Shown here in pieces: positions 12,301-24,071 of a DNA stretch of 64,000 nucleotides. A program made the position numbers and the translations under genes. Origin of the DNA: Linnemannia elongata (lineage: Eukaryota > Mortierellomycota > Mortierellomycetes > Mortierellales > Mortierellaceae); assembly GCA_036320915.1 (NCBI GenBank), contig JAXBDG010000006.1, positions 2,356,001-2,420,000 of the forward strand. The letters run 5' to 3'. The notes under the pieces were generated by a model. The model was given only the letters and a program-made list of their open reading frames with translations, had not been told where the DNA came from and did no database searches. Each line of letters opens with the position of its first letter. The first letter of the stretch is position 1.

Positions 12301-13258
12301 GACGGGTCTGACGGCTCGCTATGATCCTGATGCTGAGCCTGCTCCTCCTGCACCGGCCTCGGTCGAGTCCTCGCCGGAGCCTGACGATTCGAAGCTGACT
12401 GTTTTTACGGATTCGGAGCCTGAGGAGGAGCCTGTCAAGGAGGAGCCTGTCAAGCCTCTCAAGAAGTCTGTCGGATTTTCGTTTGGATCCGATGAAGGTG
12501 ACCTCAAGGAGGAGAGCAAGGAGAAATCCGTCAAGCCAGCCAAGAAATCTGTTGGGTTCTCGTTTGCATTCGACGAGGATGACCTCAATGAAGACAAGGA
12601 GACAAGCAGCTCGACACCTGCTGCCGCCCCCGTCAAGAAGGATACCGAGATCACGACAAAGTTCCAGGTCGCCTCAGATCTCAAGTCCCTGTTTGCGCCC
12701 TCTGAAGGATCTTTCAAAATGTTTGGTGGTGGTGACGATGACGAGGAGGAGAATGAAGAAGAGGACCTTCATGGAGATGTTGAGGATGATCGCATGGATC
12801 ACGATGACAGGGAGGAAGACACGATCGTGACAGCTTACACTGATGGCGCCAGGACGATCTTTACCAGTGGCGCTGATGCTCTCAACAGAGCTCCTTTGTC
12901 GCACTCTGGATCTCTCTTCTTCTTTCACTTCAAGAACCCGTCCTTGCTTAAGAGGTATGCGATCGATCCAATGATAGAATGAGCGGTTTTTTTTTTTTTT
13001 TTTTGGCTGCTAAAGCCGAGCAGTTTTTCTAACCTCGGCCATCTTTCGTTCAAACTATATAGGTCCAACTTCAAGACAAACAACAAGGTCTTCATGAGAA
13101 CCGGAACAATGGACGAAGTGACGACCAACTGGGAAAAGACAAGACACACAATGACCCAGGAGTTCAAGCGGAAGCACAAATCTGCAGCCCGCAACAAGGC
13201 CAGAGCCTCTAAGCGGTTCAAAACCAATTCTGGCCCAGAAAACTCCGATCGCCTATGA
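9380..13258 (+). CDS. NOP8: NOP8/NOL8-like nucleolar RRM protein (60S biogenesis)
   Basis: Six exons in consistent phase: 9380-9791, 9919-10180, 10283-10475, 10579-11845, 11934-12954 and 13063-13258, giving 1116 residues. The N-terminus is Gly/Ser/Pro-rich. An RRM follows in exon 2, with RNP2 (AFIGGLA) and RNP1 (CRGFGYVTL). After it come a basic helix and the NOL8-type segment MTYDPSHYKNNAEKLF. The middle is extremely acidic (runs of Asp/Glu). The C-terminus (SLLKRSNFKTNNKVF, then Trp and a Lys/Arg-rich tail) is typical of the family. In yeast Nop8 works with Urb1, Urb2 and Dbp6 in early pre-60S assembly. A VKPxKKSVGFSF motif occurs twice near residues 890-940. The ATG at 9380 is preceded by an AC-rich leader. 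Confidence 0.85.
12449..12592 (+). repeat. Internal duplicated motif in NOP8
   Basis: Two copies (12449-12514 and 12530-12592) code for VKPLKKSVGFSFGSDEGDL and VKPAKKSVGFSFAFDEDDL, in frame and about 80 bases apart. Synonymous differences at several codons show the copies are not recent. Confidence 0.7.
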
Positions 13259-13502
13259 TAATCCCTTCTTCTCATTCCATTATTGTTGCATTATAAACAG
13301 CATTTGCATTTGTTCATATTAGAAGGTTTATTAGTGATTGGGGGGTAGTGCGTGAATTTGCGAGTGGCGAGTGGTGGTGGTTGTAATGGTGGTAAAGCAT
13401 AATAAGCTGTTACATTGAAATATGCTGGAGCATTGGTGGTTGGTAGACCGTCTAAAAAGGCAGGGCTGAGTGCTTTGCTTGGTTGTTACTTGGTTGTCTT
13501 CT

Positions 13503-16500
13503 CTATGACTTTTTCTTCTTGGGTGTCTGCAGAACATCCATCCCGTCCTCGTCGCCGTCACCATCGATATCTGAAGGGTAGAGGTCAGAGAGTTGAGGGA
13601 AAAAGCATATATTTCTTTGTTATTATTTCAAAGAGAAAAAGAAAAACGTAGTTGCGCAAAGTGGTGGCGCCTTATCAAGATAGGGGTGGTGATATGGAAA
13701 TGGCGAAAGGAACAAGGAAGTCCCTTGCAATAAGGTGGACGGCGCAGCGAGTCGCGACAACTGGAGTAGGTGGTAAGTGGGTGGGAGGAGGGTTTGCTCA
13801 TTTACCGATGAATTCCATGTCAAGCGCATCGGTAGAAGCTCCAGAGTAGGCCGAGGATTTCTTGAGTCTAAGAACAAGCGGAGGGAGGCGTTGAGATGAT
13901 GCTTTTGAGGAGGACGAGTAGGAGGAGGATGATGATGGTGGGACACCCACCATGCCACCACCACCACCAGCAACACCACCATATCCAGCGTACTCATCAA
14001 CCTCCATGAAATCCTCGTCGTAACGACCTTGGTCGTTGTTCCCTTTGTCCTCGTCTCTGTCGATATACTCGCCATCGCCACCATCACCGTAGTCCTCGTT
14101 ATCATCAGATGAAAGATCCCTTTTGCTCTTGTTCATTTTACGACGACTATCATCCCTGCTGCTCTTCTTCTTCTTTTTCTTGTGTGTGTTGACGCCATCG
14201 TCATCATCATCACCGATATTGTTGTAGTAATTGGTGGTGGTGGGGTTGTTTTTGATGGTGTGGTCGTCATCGTCACTGCTGGCACCTTCTGGACTCCCGA
14301 TCGCCCTCAAGCTGTCATAAAACGATAAAACTTGCCCATTTTTGCTTGAAGGACCGGAAGAGCCTGGCGGACGCTTGGATGAGCTGACACCTCCCGAGGC
14401 ACGCTTGGGATTCGAACTCGACAGTTTCTGAGTCGTGCCTGTCGTTGTTGCCGTCGTTGATACTGCAGCGGTGACAGTGGCGGTGCCATTGCCACTCTCG
14501 TTGCCTCCCCCACCACTGCCATTCTGAAGGCTCCTTCCATTGGCAAGAAGAAGGCTGTCATCCAGGAACCCCAATGAAATTTCTCCGACAGGCGTTGGGT
14601 CTTGAGGTGCTGTTGAAGCTGCTGTCGAAGATGGCGTATGTAGTCCAAGCCCTTTCAACTTTGTCGAGCTTCCTGACTTGTGCGCTAATTGGTTTGTTTA
14701 TCAAGGGACAGAGCCACAATGAAGTTCAGTTTTAGTAACCACTTATCTGACGGAGTATGCGAATGTTTGTGCACGTCTTTCTTTTTTCTCCAGTGTCCTT
14801 TTTTCGTTTGCAAAGTTGCTCACATTTTGCCAAAAGAGATGACTACGCCGATTGCATGGGGAGATACAACACAGAACAATCTTGGTTAGTGTCTGGTTGT
14901 CGCCGAAAAGGGGCTTAACAATTCGCTTGGAGAAGATGCTGTTTTTCTTGGCTTCACTTCCTGGGATGAGTATTTACCTTGGGTGGTTTTGCAGGGTAAT
15001 CTGCAGATTCCGTCCCTATATGCATTATAAACGTAATAGATGAACATAGTTAGATCATGAAGCTTCCGCAAAAAACGCGGCATTTGGGTCCTTCAGAAGA
15101 GGAGCGACAGGAGAGAACTTACGTTTTTGCTTCTTGACTTTCGAACTTGATGACTGCAGAGAAGTGAACAACAACGAGATATAATGTTAGTATGCATTAT
15201 ATCTACATGTTTATCATTAGAGAGACTAAAAAAATTCAGCAGCAAAGTTTACCTTGGCCGGACTGGGAGTGACATAATCAGCGCCACCGTTTGTCCCACT
15301 TGCTCCATTGCCATTGGACTGAAAGTTGTCTTTCGACGCATTCTTCTTGCCTATAGTCATCATTCGAAAATAAGGACGTTTCATCAGCACAAAAGTACTA
15401 AGTGGCAACGATGTAAGGCCTAATGTACAGGTTGATCCGCGCGCGCCTTACGTTTCTTCTCAATGAGGTCCTTATCCGAGTCACTCGCTTCCCGGTCATC
15501 AGAGTAGCTCACAGGTGTGAAGGGCGATCCTGATCCAGCCCTTTCAGCGCCCATCCTATTTTTTATGGAATGCAAGAATGTATGTCGTTAGATGACACCC
15601 TTGCCCTCGCCTGAATTTTTCATCGTCTCAGCGAAGTAAAGGCCAACTAAGGCTTACCGACGACTGGCAGCTCGGCTCGATGACCTTCCGGCAAGTCCCA
15701 GACACTTCTCCAAATGAGGCGCGTAGCGTTGTGCTGGGAAAGACCGCTGACAATGTACGCAATCGAATGTTTGCGAGTTACTGGGTTGTGGATTCTGACC
15801 GAAAATATCCTGACCCGCCCGGACCACTGCAACGAGAATATGTAAATTTAAACAGAAGTCGGCAGTAAGTTGAACGAAACATGTCATGTCATTTTGTCGA
15901 CTTCTTTCAATGCAATCGTAATAGCTTCACAAACTAGTCGTTACCATAGTTTCGACATCTACCGAGATGAAGCATGAAATCAGAAAACAAAGTGGGAAAG
16001 CGGTAAGTCACTTGAACAATTAAAAAAAATGAAATGTATATCAAGGTCCAGGCGACCAACAGACTGTCGTTCATTCGTAGGGCCGTACTTTGTTTTGCAG
16101 ATGGGACAGACTGTCCGCATGTTCTTGACCTCCCTATGGGCTTCAGACACCACATCCAGTACGATTTCATCCAGCAAGTCGCCCAAGATCTCAAATGACT
16201 ATCCGCGTTCAAGCAAAAGTATAAAAATAAATAAGAGGCGAAATTAATGTGCTTCGATTGAGCCCAAACAACTAGAAACAATAAAGGCATATGGCCCATT
16301 GTGCCATATAGAAGAAAGATCCTAACCAGACTTGCGAGAGATGCGGCGGTAGAGTCGGGCCCGTCCTTGGAGGAAGCTATTGTCTTGTCCATAGCGCGTT
16401 TTGTATGGCGAAGGAGTTCAAGCTGCGAGGCTTGATCTTTGTGGATCTTGGCGAACATACTACGAGGGAGGAGATAATTTTTTTTTGAGCGTGGTTAGTT

Positions 16501-16836
16501 GAATCAGTACTTTATAATATCAGAAATGGAGGAGAGGGCCAATTGATAGGGGAAGAGGGCTATGCCCTGCCCCACGCGACAATATTAGCTTGAGCCTCAT
16601 TTTTGCTACAGTAATACAATATGCCGAGAAGGGAGGGGTGGAAAGTCAAGGTTGCTGGTTGCATTTCAAGCATCGACTGTAATTGCAAAGCACAAGAGCG
16701 ACCACCTCTCTGTTTCGACATGGCCGTTGCTTCCCGTCTCCGCCTACTCCTCCCAGAAATCAAAAGAAAGGTAAACTTACGCCTCCATGTCTGTGCTTGA
16801 CATGGTGCTTGCGCTTCTTGCAAGGGGAGACGACAT
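13503..16836 (-). CDS. SGF11: SAGA deubiquitinase-module subunit Sgf11/ATXN7L3-like, with long C-terminal tail
   Basis: Ten exons in phase: 16781-16836, 16327-16459, 16089-16198, 15945-15958 (14 bases), 15658-15826, 15452-15555, 15253-15350, 15123-15153, 13806-14684 and 13503-13570, giving 553 residues. The core has the Sgf11 N-terminal helix (ILGDLLDEIVLDVVSEAHRE), the linker VVRAGQDIFGQ, and the zinc finger CVHCQRSFPAQRYAPHLEKC followed by the basic Arg/Ser stretch (SSSRAASRR). The helix docks on Sus1 and Ubp8, and the finger contacts the nucleosome acidic patch. The microexon supplies CRNY and restores the phase; skipping it would break the frame. A CPICK motif just before it is unusual. 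The tail of about 380 residues is Ser/Gly/Asp/Lys-rich with basic runs (KKKKKKSSRDD) and ends PKKKKS. Yeast Sgf11 is about 100 residues. The start at 16836 is the first ATG of an in-frame run of Mets, so the exact N-terminus is uncertain. Confidence 0.85.
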
Positions 16837-17395
16837 GGTAGAAAGTCCTGGTAGGGTCTTGACGGAATGGCTGCAATAGAAGAGTGATGAGTAGGGGAGT
16901 AGGAAGAGCGACAAAAAAAGAAACAAAGGCTTGCCACTGACAGAGTAAAGGTGTTAGAGTTTTCGCTTTAAACAGGTTCGTGACCATTCATTGTTCGATT
17001 CACTTTCCAAAGGGTGAGCCTTGGGAACATCCTTTGCACAGCGCCTCTCTCCCCTTTTTCTCCCTCCCTGTGAAGGACGACGACAAAAAGGCGAAAGATA
17101 CAAAAAACCAATGGGATTGAGAACCTCCTTCTGGATAGGAGAAAAAAATGCACGCATAGTAGAATGATGATCCAACTCCATGATTGCACCAGTCATCACA
17201 TCCCTGGAGTAACGGATCTATCTATCCTTGTATTTCTAAGAGGACTTCCTCCCTATCACTGATAACAAGCAGTTGATCCAAAGAACCAAACCATTCAAGA
17301 CAATCACGACAACCAAGTGAACAGAGGTGAACACTTTTATTATTCTAAAAGGCTGTCACTCTTGTGAAAGTGTGCATGCCCATGATGGGTGTGAT
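16837..17395. other. Spacer between SGF11 and TUG-like gene
   Basis: This holds the SGF11 promoter and the 3' region of the TUG-like gene (both on the minus strand). I found no splice-compatible exon coding a UBX domain here, so the upstream gene does not appear to continue. Nothing else is recognised. Confidence 0.5.
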
Positions 17396-19538
17396 CTACA
17401 AAGTCAGCATTCCGGCCTGTTGTTCCTTGGCAATCTCCTGAGCGATGAGGGTCTGGTAGTCCAATGCAGCCTCACCACGTTCCTCAGCCTCCTTCAACAT
17501 CCGGCTGACACGAAGTGCGATTTGGCGAACAATGTCATCCTGCTGGTTCTTTTTGCTGGTTGGACTTCCATGCATGCTTCGGAGAAACCGATCCTTATCA
17601 GATGAGCTGTCCGAGTTCTTGGAGAGACATCTCACTCGATCCGTCAATGCCTCCTGGGTCTGCTGCTCCAAGCGCTGACGAATCTCTTGGTTGGCTTCAA
17701 TCATCGCTGCACTGATATCCTGAGTTGGCGTTTGGCGGTTGGATTCGCCATCGGACCCATTGCCTCCGTTACCGTTGCTAGGGAGATGACCGTCGCGACA
17801 AACAGGCGCCACAACGCCAGCGCGGGGTGTTAAACTGGGGACGGGCATGATGTATGGAGTTGGGATAGAGACGTTTCCGCTTAGAGGTTTGTCGGTGTTT
17901 GGTTGGGGAATCGGAGCTGAAGTGAAAAAAGTGGGCTTTGTTGGAGGTGCGGACGCGCTATCGTTGTTGCTGTTGGAGAAGGAGAGTGTGGTGAAGGTTG
18001 GACTCGTACTTGACCGCGTTGTAGAAGGTGAAGAAGACTGTAGGGTAGCTATGTCAAAGTCCCAAATACCAGATCTCTCGTTGATATTGACGTCGTCCTT
18101 ATCGTCGTAATCGGGCATGAAATGATCGAATCCTGCGTTCAGATGGGGCATCAACACTCGAAAAACGCCTGTTCCTGATTCAAGGTCGGCTGATACTACA
18201 ATTGTACTTGACTCCAAACTGCGGTGGAAGGGGACATACTAAATGGTTTTTTGTTGTTCATGCAATCGTATATAAAATGTGGTATTGAGGCATGTCAGTT
18301 TTCTATGCTCAATTAGGGCAACAATAGCAGTTGGAAGAATTACACCCTTGTTGTTTTGTTTCTTTGGTGTTGGATATGAAGAAACCCTTGTGAGGGAAAG
18401 GAGTAAGATTAAAGGGATAGAAGGGCGTGCGCATGTATGTGTGCAAATGTAATGTTTTGTTTTTGTTTACCTTTGGCGAAGCACGTTCAGATTTTGCTAG
18501 ACGTCGGCGAAGCGTACTGGAGGTGAGGGATAAGAATGTGTCGGCGCACTTTGTTGATTTGTGATATCTAAAATATGTGACAATCCAGGCATTATATATG
18601 TTTGTAAAATGGGATTAAGAGAAAAAGGAAGAGAGAGCAAGAGGAGGCGGAGGAGGAGTCAGGGACATAGATAAGATATGAAGAGAGAGTGAGAGAGAGA
18701 AATAAAGGCAGAGCTACAAGGGAGAGTTTGTGCTTTTGGATTCATGAATTAATGTCTTGTATCGGTGAATTTACCCTTTGGTTGCATGCTCAAGGACAAA
18801 CAATGCTTCCCGGAGAGAGGTAGATGCTGCAAGTGAAATGGCTTCCTTGGACTTGGCTCCCAACTGCAGTGCGATGCTGAAGTGGGATGAAGCTGTTCGT
18901 TGAAAGAAAAGTTGATGAGGTAAGGTGAACAGAGAATGAAGTAAAGATGAGAACAGAGGAGAAGGAACTTTAGTATCAAATGGAGGGAGCCAACGAAGTG
19001 AACAAGGGAGCCGATCTTAGACCAAGTACTAGTAAAAAGGTATCTGGCTTCCTTACTGGAGCAGGTTCCCCTGATGCGCCTGACGAGATGGAGTCGTGAC
19101 CCAGAGATGACCCCAGCGTTGTGGATTGTTAAGGAGAGGTCGAGGTCATAGTCTCCTTTCCTTTTAGGTTGTTGTCAAAGAAGTGGGTTTGATCGAATAG
19201 AAACGGAAAAAAAATGAGAGGATGCACAAGGAGTGAGCAAGCGTAAACAATTACAGAGAAAGTTCATCCCTCGATAATTTTTCATCATTCGTGTCTGCTC
19301 GCGTAAGTAGCTGCTGTTGGCTGGCCTGGACTCAGGATGAAACGAACAAGGTCTTTTGGATCGAACAGAGAGAAAGTAAGAGAGATGAAGCCGCTCACCT
19401 TAAAGTATAGCTCTCTGGATGACGATCGTTGCGTCTCTTACAGACGGTGTGGACGACTTGACGTAGGAGCATGTTAGGCATGGTCTGGATACGCTGTATT
19501 TTGCCTCCTCCAATGTGCACGATGACATAGGAGATCAT
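17396..19538 (-). CDS. TUG/ASPSCR1-like protein with ubiquitin-like N-terminus, no UBX domain
   Basis: Five exons in phase: 19399-19538, 19057-19160, 18775-18892, 18471-18516 and 17396-18238, giving 416 residues. Residues 1 to about 75 match the TUG-UBL1 fold: a beta hairpin, then TMPNMLLRQVVHTVCKRR, HPESYTL, YDLDLSLTIHNAG and SGSRLHLVRR. The pattern YxLxxxxxxLDLSLxxR seen in human ASPSCR1 is kept. A second ubiquitin-like stretch follows (FSIALQLGAKSKEAISLAAS), parallel to the VRIALQL segment of ASPSCR1. The rest is Ser/Thr/Pro-rich and ends in a helix (DIVRQIALRVSRMLKEAEER). Family members bind p97/Cdc48 through a C-terminal UBX domain and act in vesicle and ER functions. That domain is not visible here. 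The start is the first ATG after an in-frame TAA. Confidence 0.75.
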
Positions 19539-20824
19539 TGTTGGCGATAATAGTTAAGAGTAGAAGTTGTTTCTGGGTGTCGTGGTTGTCGCAGATAGTT
19601 GACGGATTGATTGTAGATGCGATATAATTGGACAGCGGGCGACAGTGGGCGAAGTCAATGATCGTGGTTGGGAAATGTGATGTTTGTGTATGCCAAAGGT
19701 TGATGTTGTTGTAAGTGGAGGGTGTAGATGCTGGTATGCCAAATGGCGTGGATGGCGAATGATTCGAGGGTATTAATGTCTGTATGTGTATGTGGTCGAG
19801 TTGTGTGTAACTGTTTGTGATTGTCGATGTTGTTTGTTGCTTGAGTGCTTGTCTCCTTTTTTCAGGATTGGTTTTATTTGATTGAGATTTAAAGACCGAG
19901 GATTTGAATGATGGACCATTGCAAAAAAAAAAAAAAAAAAAAAAAAAGGCGGGATACGAGCGTTTTATAGATCTGAGGGTAACAGAGAAGAAAAAAGCGA
20001 TGATATCCAAGGGTTACTGGAGCTGAGGGGTGTAGAAGGGGGGTGTAACGAGTGTGCTATAGTCCTTTGAGAGAAACGGCGGCAGAGAAATGACCTCTCT
20101 GGTCATACGCTGACAATACGGTAAAAGGGAGGACTGAGTTCAATTGAGCGAATGGATTGGATGGCCTAATCGCGATGCCAAAAATCTGAGGGGACACACA
20201 GTATCGACTGACGGAAATGATCCCTTGGTTTGCACGTTTAAACAAATCCAATAAAGTACAAAAAAAAAAAAATAAGGGTCGGATCGTAACAGATGGATGT
20301 GCTCTCTGTCCCTCTATCTGTCTCCCTTACTCTCTCCGTTCGGTCCGTCTGTGCATTTGTTTTTTTTTTTTTGGCTTGCTTCTTGTCTGTTGTGTGCAGT
20401 AATGAATCGTTTGCTCTCTAATTGACCAAATCATTGGAGTCGGCGTGTAGTGCTTTGTCTCTTTGTTCCTTGTTCCTGACCCTTTCTTTTCGTCCGTCTC
20501 CTCGTTCTTGCACCAGACCTGCACCCTTGAACTTTGTCCTCCTCTCATTGCAGCCGTAAGCAATCAGCTTAAGCGAATCTCGCCCTCTCCCTTCCTTTGA
20601 TCCAGATCCCCGGAGACAATAATAATTACAGCAACACCAAACACCTTTTTTTTCCCATCACACACTCAACACCCTCCGTCTTACACATTCTAAAGCGGCT
20701 TGTACCAGTCACCCAAATTCTCCGACGATTGCCAGCTGGCACATTTCAACAACAACGACCCTCATTACGATTACTTGCACATCACACAAAATACACACAT
20801 ACACATAACCACTCAACTCTCTCC
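19539..20824. promoter_or_regulatory. Divergent promoter region (TUG-like / OAR1)
   Basis: It lies between two divergent starts. It contains an A tract (19923-19947), shorter A and T runs near 20260 and 20360, and an AC/CT-rich leader immediately before the OAR1 ATG (20760-20824). No gene or RNA was recognised. Confidence 0.5.
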
Positions 20825-23188
20825 ATGCTCTCATCCTTTAGGCGTGCATACTCAACAGCAATCCATGAGGCAAGTGCTTACGACTAACAAGTGCTGCCAC
20901 GCTCACTGTTACTACTTTTTCCCACTGCACGATTCTATGCATGGGCCCTGCAAGTCCATGCCATCGCAACACACACTGCTACTTTAAGCAAGCAGCAGTA
21001 TCAAAAGAGCAACGGATCCTCGCGGGTTGCCGACAGAAGTCAAGAGCTGAACTAATCGCCTCTCATCTCTCATTTTATTTTTCCTGTAATGAATATTTCA
21101 AACTTCGCCGATGGTCACCAGGCTCAGCCTCTGGCCAACACCTTGACATTGATCCCAGGCGGAACGCGAGGAATAGGCCTCGCAACTGCCAAGCTCTTTG
21201 CACGCAATGGTTCGCGCGTTGTCGTTCTGGGGCGAGACCAAGAACGTATCAAGCACGTTCTCGAAAAAGAGCTCGCTCCGATTCATGGGAACAGTTCGTC
21301 CGTGGAACATTTGGGCTTCCAGTGCGATGTATCCAATCTGGAGGACATTGAGCGGACTATCAAGGTATGTTGTGCGTTTGGTTATCTCTCTCGTTCTTTC
21401 TTCTTAGCGGTAGTAGTGAGCATCTGAGCACCCTGCTTACGGTATTTCCATAACGAAAAAGAGCGCGAGTCGGCAACTGCCACACCGTTATGGACCCTTT
21501 TTTGTCACTGAGTCGCAAGCTGGAGGACGGGGAAGGGAACAAAAACGAGGGGTGCATTTGGGGACAGAGGGCATAAAACAGGGAGGTGGGCACCAGGAGG
21601 TACCGCAAGATGAAAGACTTACGTGGACATGTGCGCTCATAGCAGGACATTGAACTGTTTACTGAATAATAAAACAACAAAGGCAATTGAACGGTTATTC
21701 TATTATTGAGAGTTACCTGGACTGATTTAGTTTGATCCGCTCTGTTGGGAATTTTTACTGCATTTTCCTTTCTTTTAGGAGGTGGGCAAAGTCGCCCCTG
21801 TGGACTATATGATCAACTCGGCGGGAATTGCTCGGGACTCTCTGCTTATCGCGCATGCCTCACAGGATATCGAAAACGTGATTTCCACCAACCTTATGGG
21901 TACCATCTGGCTCAACAAGGCCGTCGTCAAGGGAATGATGCGTCGTAAAAGGGGTAAGGGTCCTGTCTCTCTTCCCTCACACTTGTCAAGTCCATGGACT
22001 TCCCTTCTCCCAAATTTTTGCATGCATACACGTCTCCTCACTCTCCTCGCCAGATGGCCGCATTTGCCGTTTTGTTAGATCCAATCCAAAAGTGCAAACT
22101 TTTTCTACACTTTTTTTTTTGTAGCAACAAATGATCTGATGGACATTTTTTTTTTTTGTTATCTATGCTTTTCTGGGGTCCCGGTATGGGAATCATTAGG
22201 ATCCATCATCAACATCTCGAGTGTCGTTGGTCTGCAAGGGAACATTGGCCAATCCGTATACAGCGCATCCAAGTCAGCCATTATCGGTAGGCAGGGAACA
22301 AAAGAAACGAATTTTTATCTCTTTGAGCAAGAGGTGGATGGAGAACGATTCGGAGGAGGTTTGACCGTAACTGAATTTTGGACGAAGAGAGGGAAAAAAA
22401 CTACCTCACTGCCTCCTTCCTTTACTCTAGTTCACACTCTAACTAAGTCCTCCTTTCTCTCCTCAAATCCCCTTCTTTCAAACTTTGGATCTCCTTTTTT
22501 TTGTTTGTATGCTTGTTGTTTGCTTGGTTGCCTGGCTGATTGTCCGTCTGTTATATTTTGTTTGATTTTTGTGTGTAGGATTCTCAAAATCCCTCTCAAA
22601 GGAGGTTGGTTCAAGAAACATTACTGTGAACGTTATCGCTCCTGGCTACATTGACACCGACATGACCTCGAGTAAGTGTGCCGCCCTGAACTGCTCACAT
22701 TCACCAATTTAACAACAAAGTTTTGGACCAAACGCCCTTTATGCTTTGTGCGATTTTGTTGTTTTGTTGTAATTGGTGCTGTAGATCGTCTCTCCCATTC
22801 CTTGACCATGAACTTACTCTTTATCATATCGTATCATCCCTGTACATTATTCTAACGCCTTTCTCTCTCTCTCTCTCTCCCTTTCTCAATCGTTGTATAT
22901 ATTGCTGATGCAACCATAAAGGCATACCAGAGGATCGCAAGAAGGCAATTGTTGCAAGAACATCCCTTGGTCGTCTGGGTCAAGCGGACGATGTTGCTGA
23001 GGCCGCTCTCTTCCTAGCTCAAGCTAAGTTTATCACAGGACAAGTAAGGCGCCTTTGTACTTTTTTTTTGGTATCTTTCTGGTGTCAGCATTGTTTGAAC
23101 CATGGATTTCTAGAACCTGTTTAGCTGACGCGACTTCTACTTCTCGTCTTGCTAGGTTCTGGTTGTCGACGGTGGCCTCTCCCTTTGA
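20825..23188 (+). CDS. OAR1: Mitochondrial 3-oxoacyl-ACP reductase (SDR family, OAR1/CBR4-like)
   Basis: Seven exons: 20825-20869, 21122-21364, 21779-21953, 22200-22286, 22579-22671, 22922-23043 and 23156-23188, giving 265 residues. Exon 1 codes a mitochondrial presequence (MLSSFRRAYSTAIHE) and ends in a GC donor (GAG|GCAAGT). The Rossmann motif reads PGGTRGIG, with Pro where Thr or Phe is usual. NSAGI, the catalytic Ser (NISSVVG), Tyr and Lys (VYSASK) and the C-terminal ITGQVLVVDGGLSL are all intact and closest to CBR4/FabG. The enzyme reduces 3-oxoacyl-ACP with NADPH in mitochondrial fatty-acid synthesis, which supplies octanoate for lipoic acid. An ATG at 21089 reads straight into exon 2 without the presequence and is an alternative start. 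Confidence 0.85.
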
Positions 23189-24071
23189 TGCCTATCCCTT
23201 GAACGAATCTGGTCACGCTCGTTGGGAAGCTGCAAATAAACAATCGCCTTCGCCCTGATCGTCAACTGTGAGACATTTTAACGAGTGATTATTCCCTTGT
23301 GTTCGACGGGGACTGATTGCTGTGATAGCCAAGCCTGCTCTCGTAAGGGCAGGCGTTGCACCTGTTAACCACTACCTCTTGCGTTCTCTGTTCCCCGACT
23401 GTACCTGCCTGAGGCAGACAGACGGAGGAACCAAGAACCACGCCGATTTTTTGCCGATTGACATAAACCAAATATCCACCAAACTAATTTCCCCATTAAA
23501 CCTTGTCCGTTTATGCGGTGGACAAAGGCAAAAAGTAAAAAAAGGGTCCAAGTGCGCACGGTCTTTTGCAAGTGGGCCCTGAGAGATGCTGAATTATGCT
23601 TATTATACTTTTATTTCAAACGCATCCAAACCGCCGACTTGTTCGATCGATCGGTTCTTGTTGCTTCATTTTTCTGAAGTGACAAACCAAGGAGAATTAA
23701 AGCGCTTGATAGATTATGACAAAGTGATCACTTCCGTCAGCGGTCGAGGCCTAAGAATGCTTGGAAGTGAAGCGCGCTTTTGTTTGGGCAAAGGTGAACA
23801 ACAGCCCTAACTCAAATCAAACACGAATGTCCAGGTGGCCAGACCACACTCAAAATGCCCAGATCAAGGCGGGTGTGGATGTATACATGTCCCCAAATCC
23901 ACGTGTGTCATATTTTATCCTCCATTCTGTTCCAACACCGTTTTTTCTATTCTCCACTTCACTTAATCCTCCCTCCCGTTCATTTACGCTTGCATGATTA
24001 CCAACTCGCCATCTTCTCCACTCCTCCAACGACACACAACTCTCCTCACTCTGCAACACACTCAATTTCTC
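23189..24071. other. Intergenic region after OAR1
   Basis: No convincing gene is seen. A 6-bp hairpin (GCCTGC/GCAGGC) lies near 23330-23355, but the surroundings do not make a tRNA. From about 23930 the plus strand becomes CT- and AC-rich, resembling the leaders of genes in this window and suggesting a start near 24072. Confidence 0.4.

Noticed and set aside
23325..23400. tRNA-like or SINE-like hairpin on the minus strand (GTAGTGGTTAAC followed by a 6-bp stem)
   Set aside because: The A-box-like stretch resembles some tRNAs, but the anticodon loop would be 10 bases, there is no good B box (GGTTCGANNCC) and no acceptor stem.
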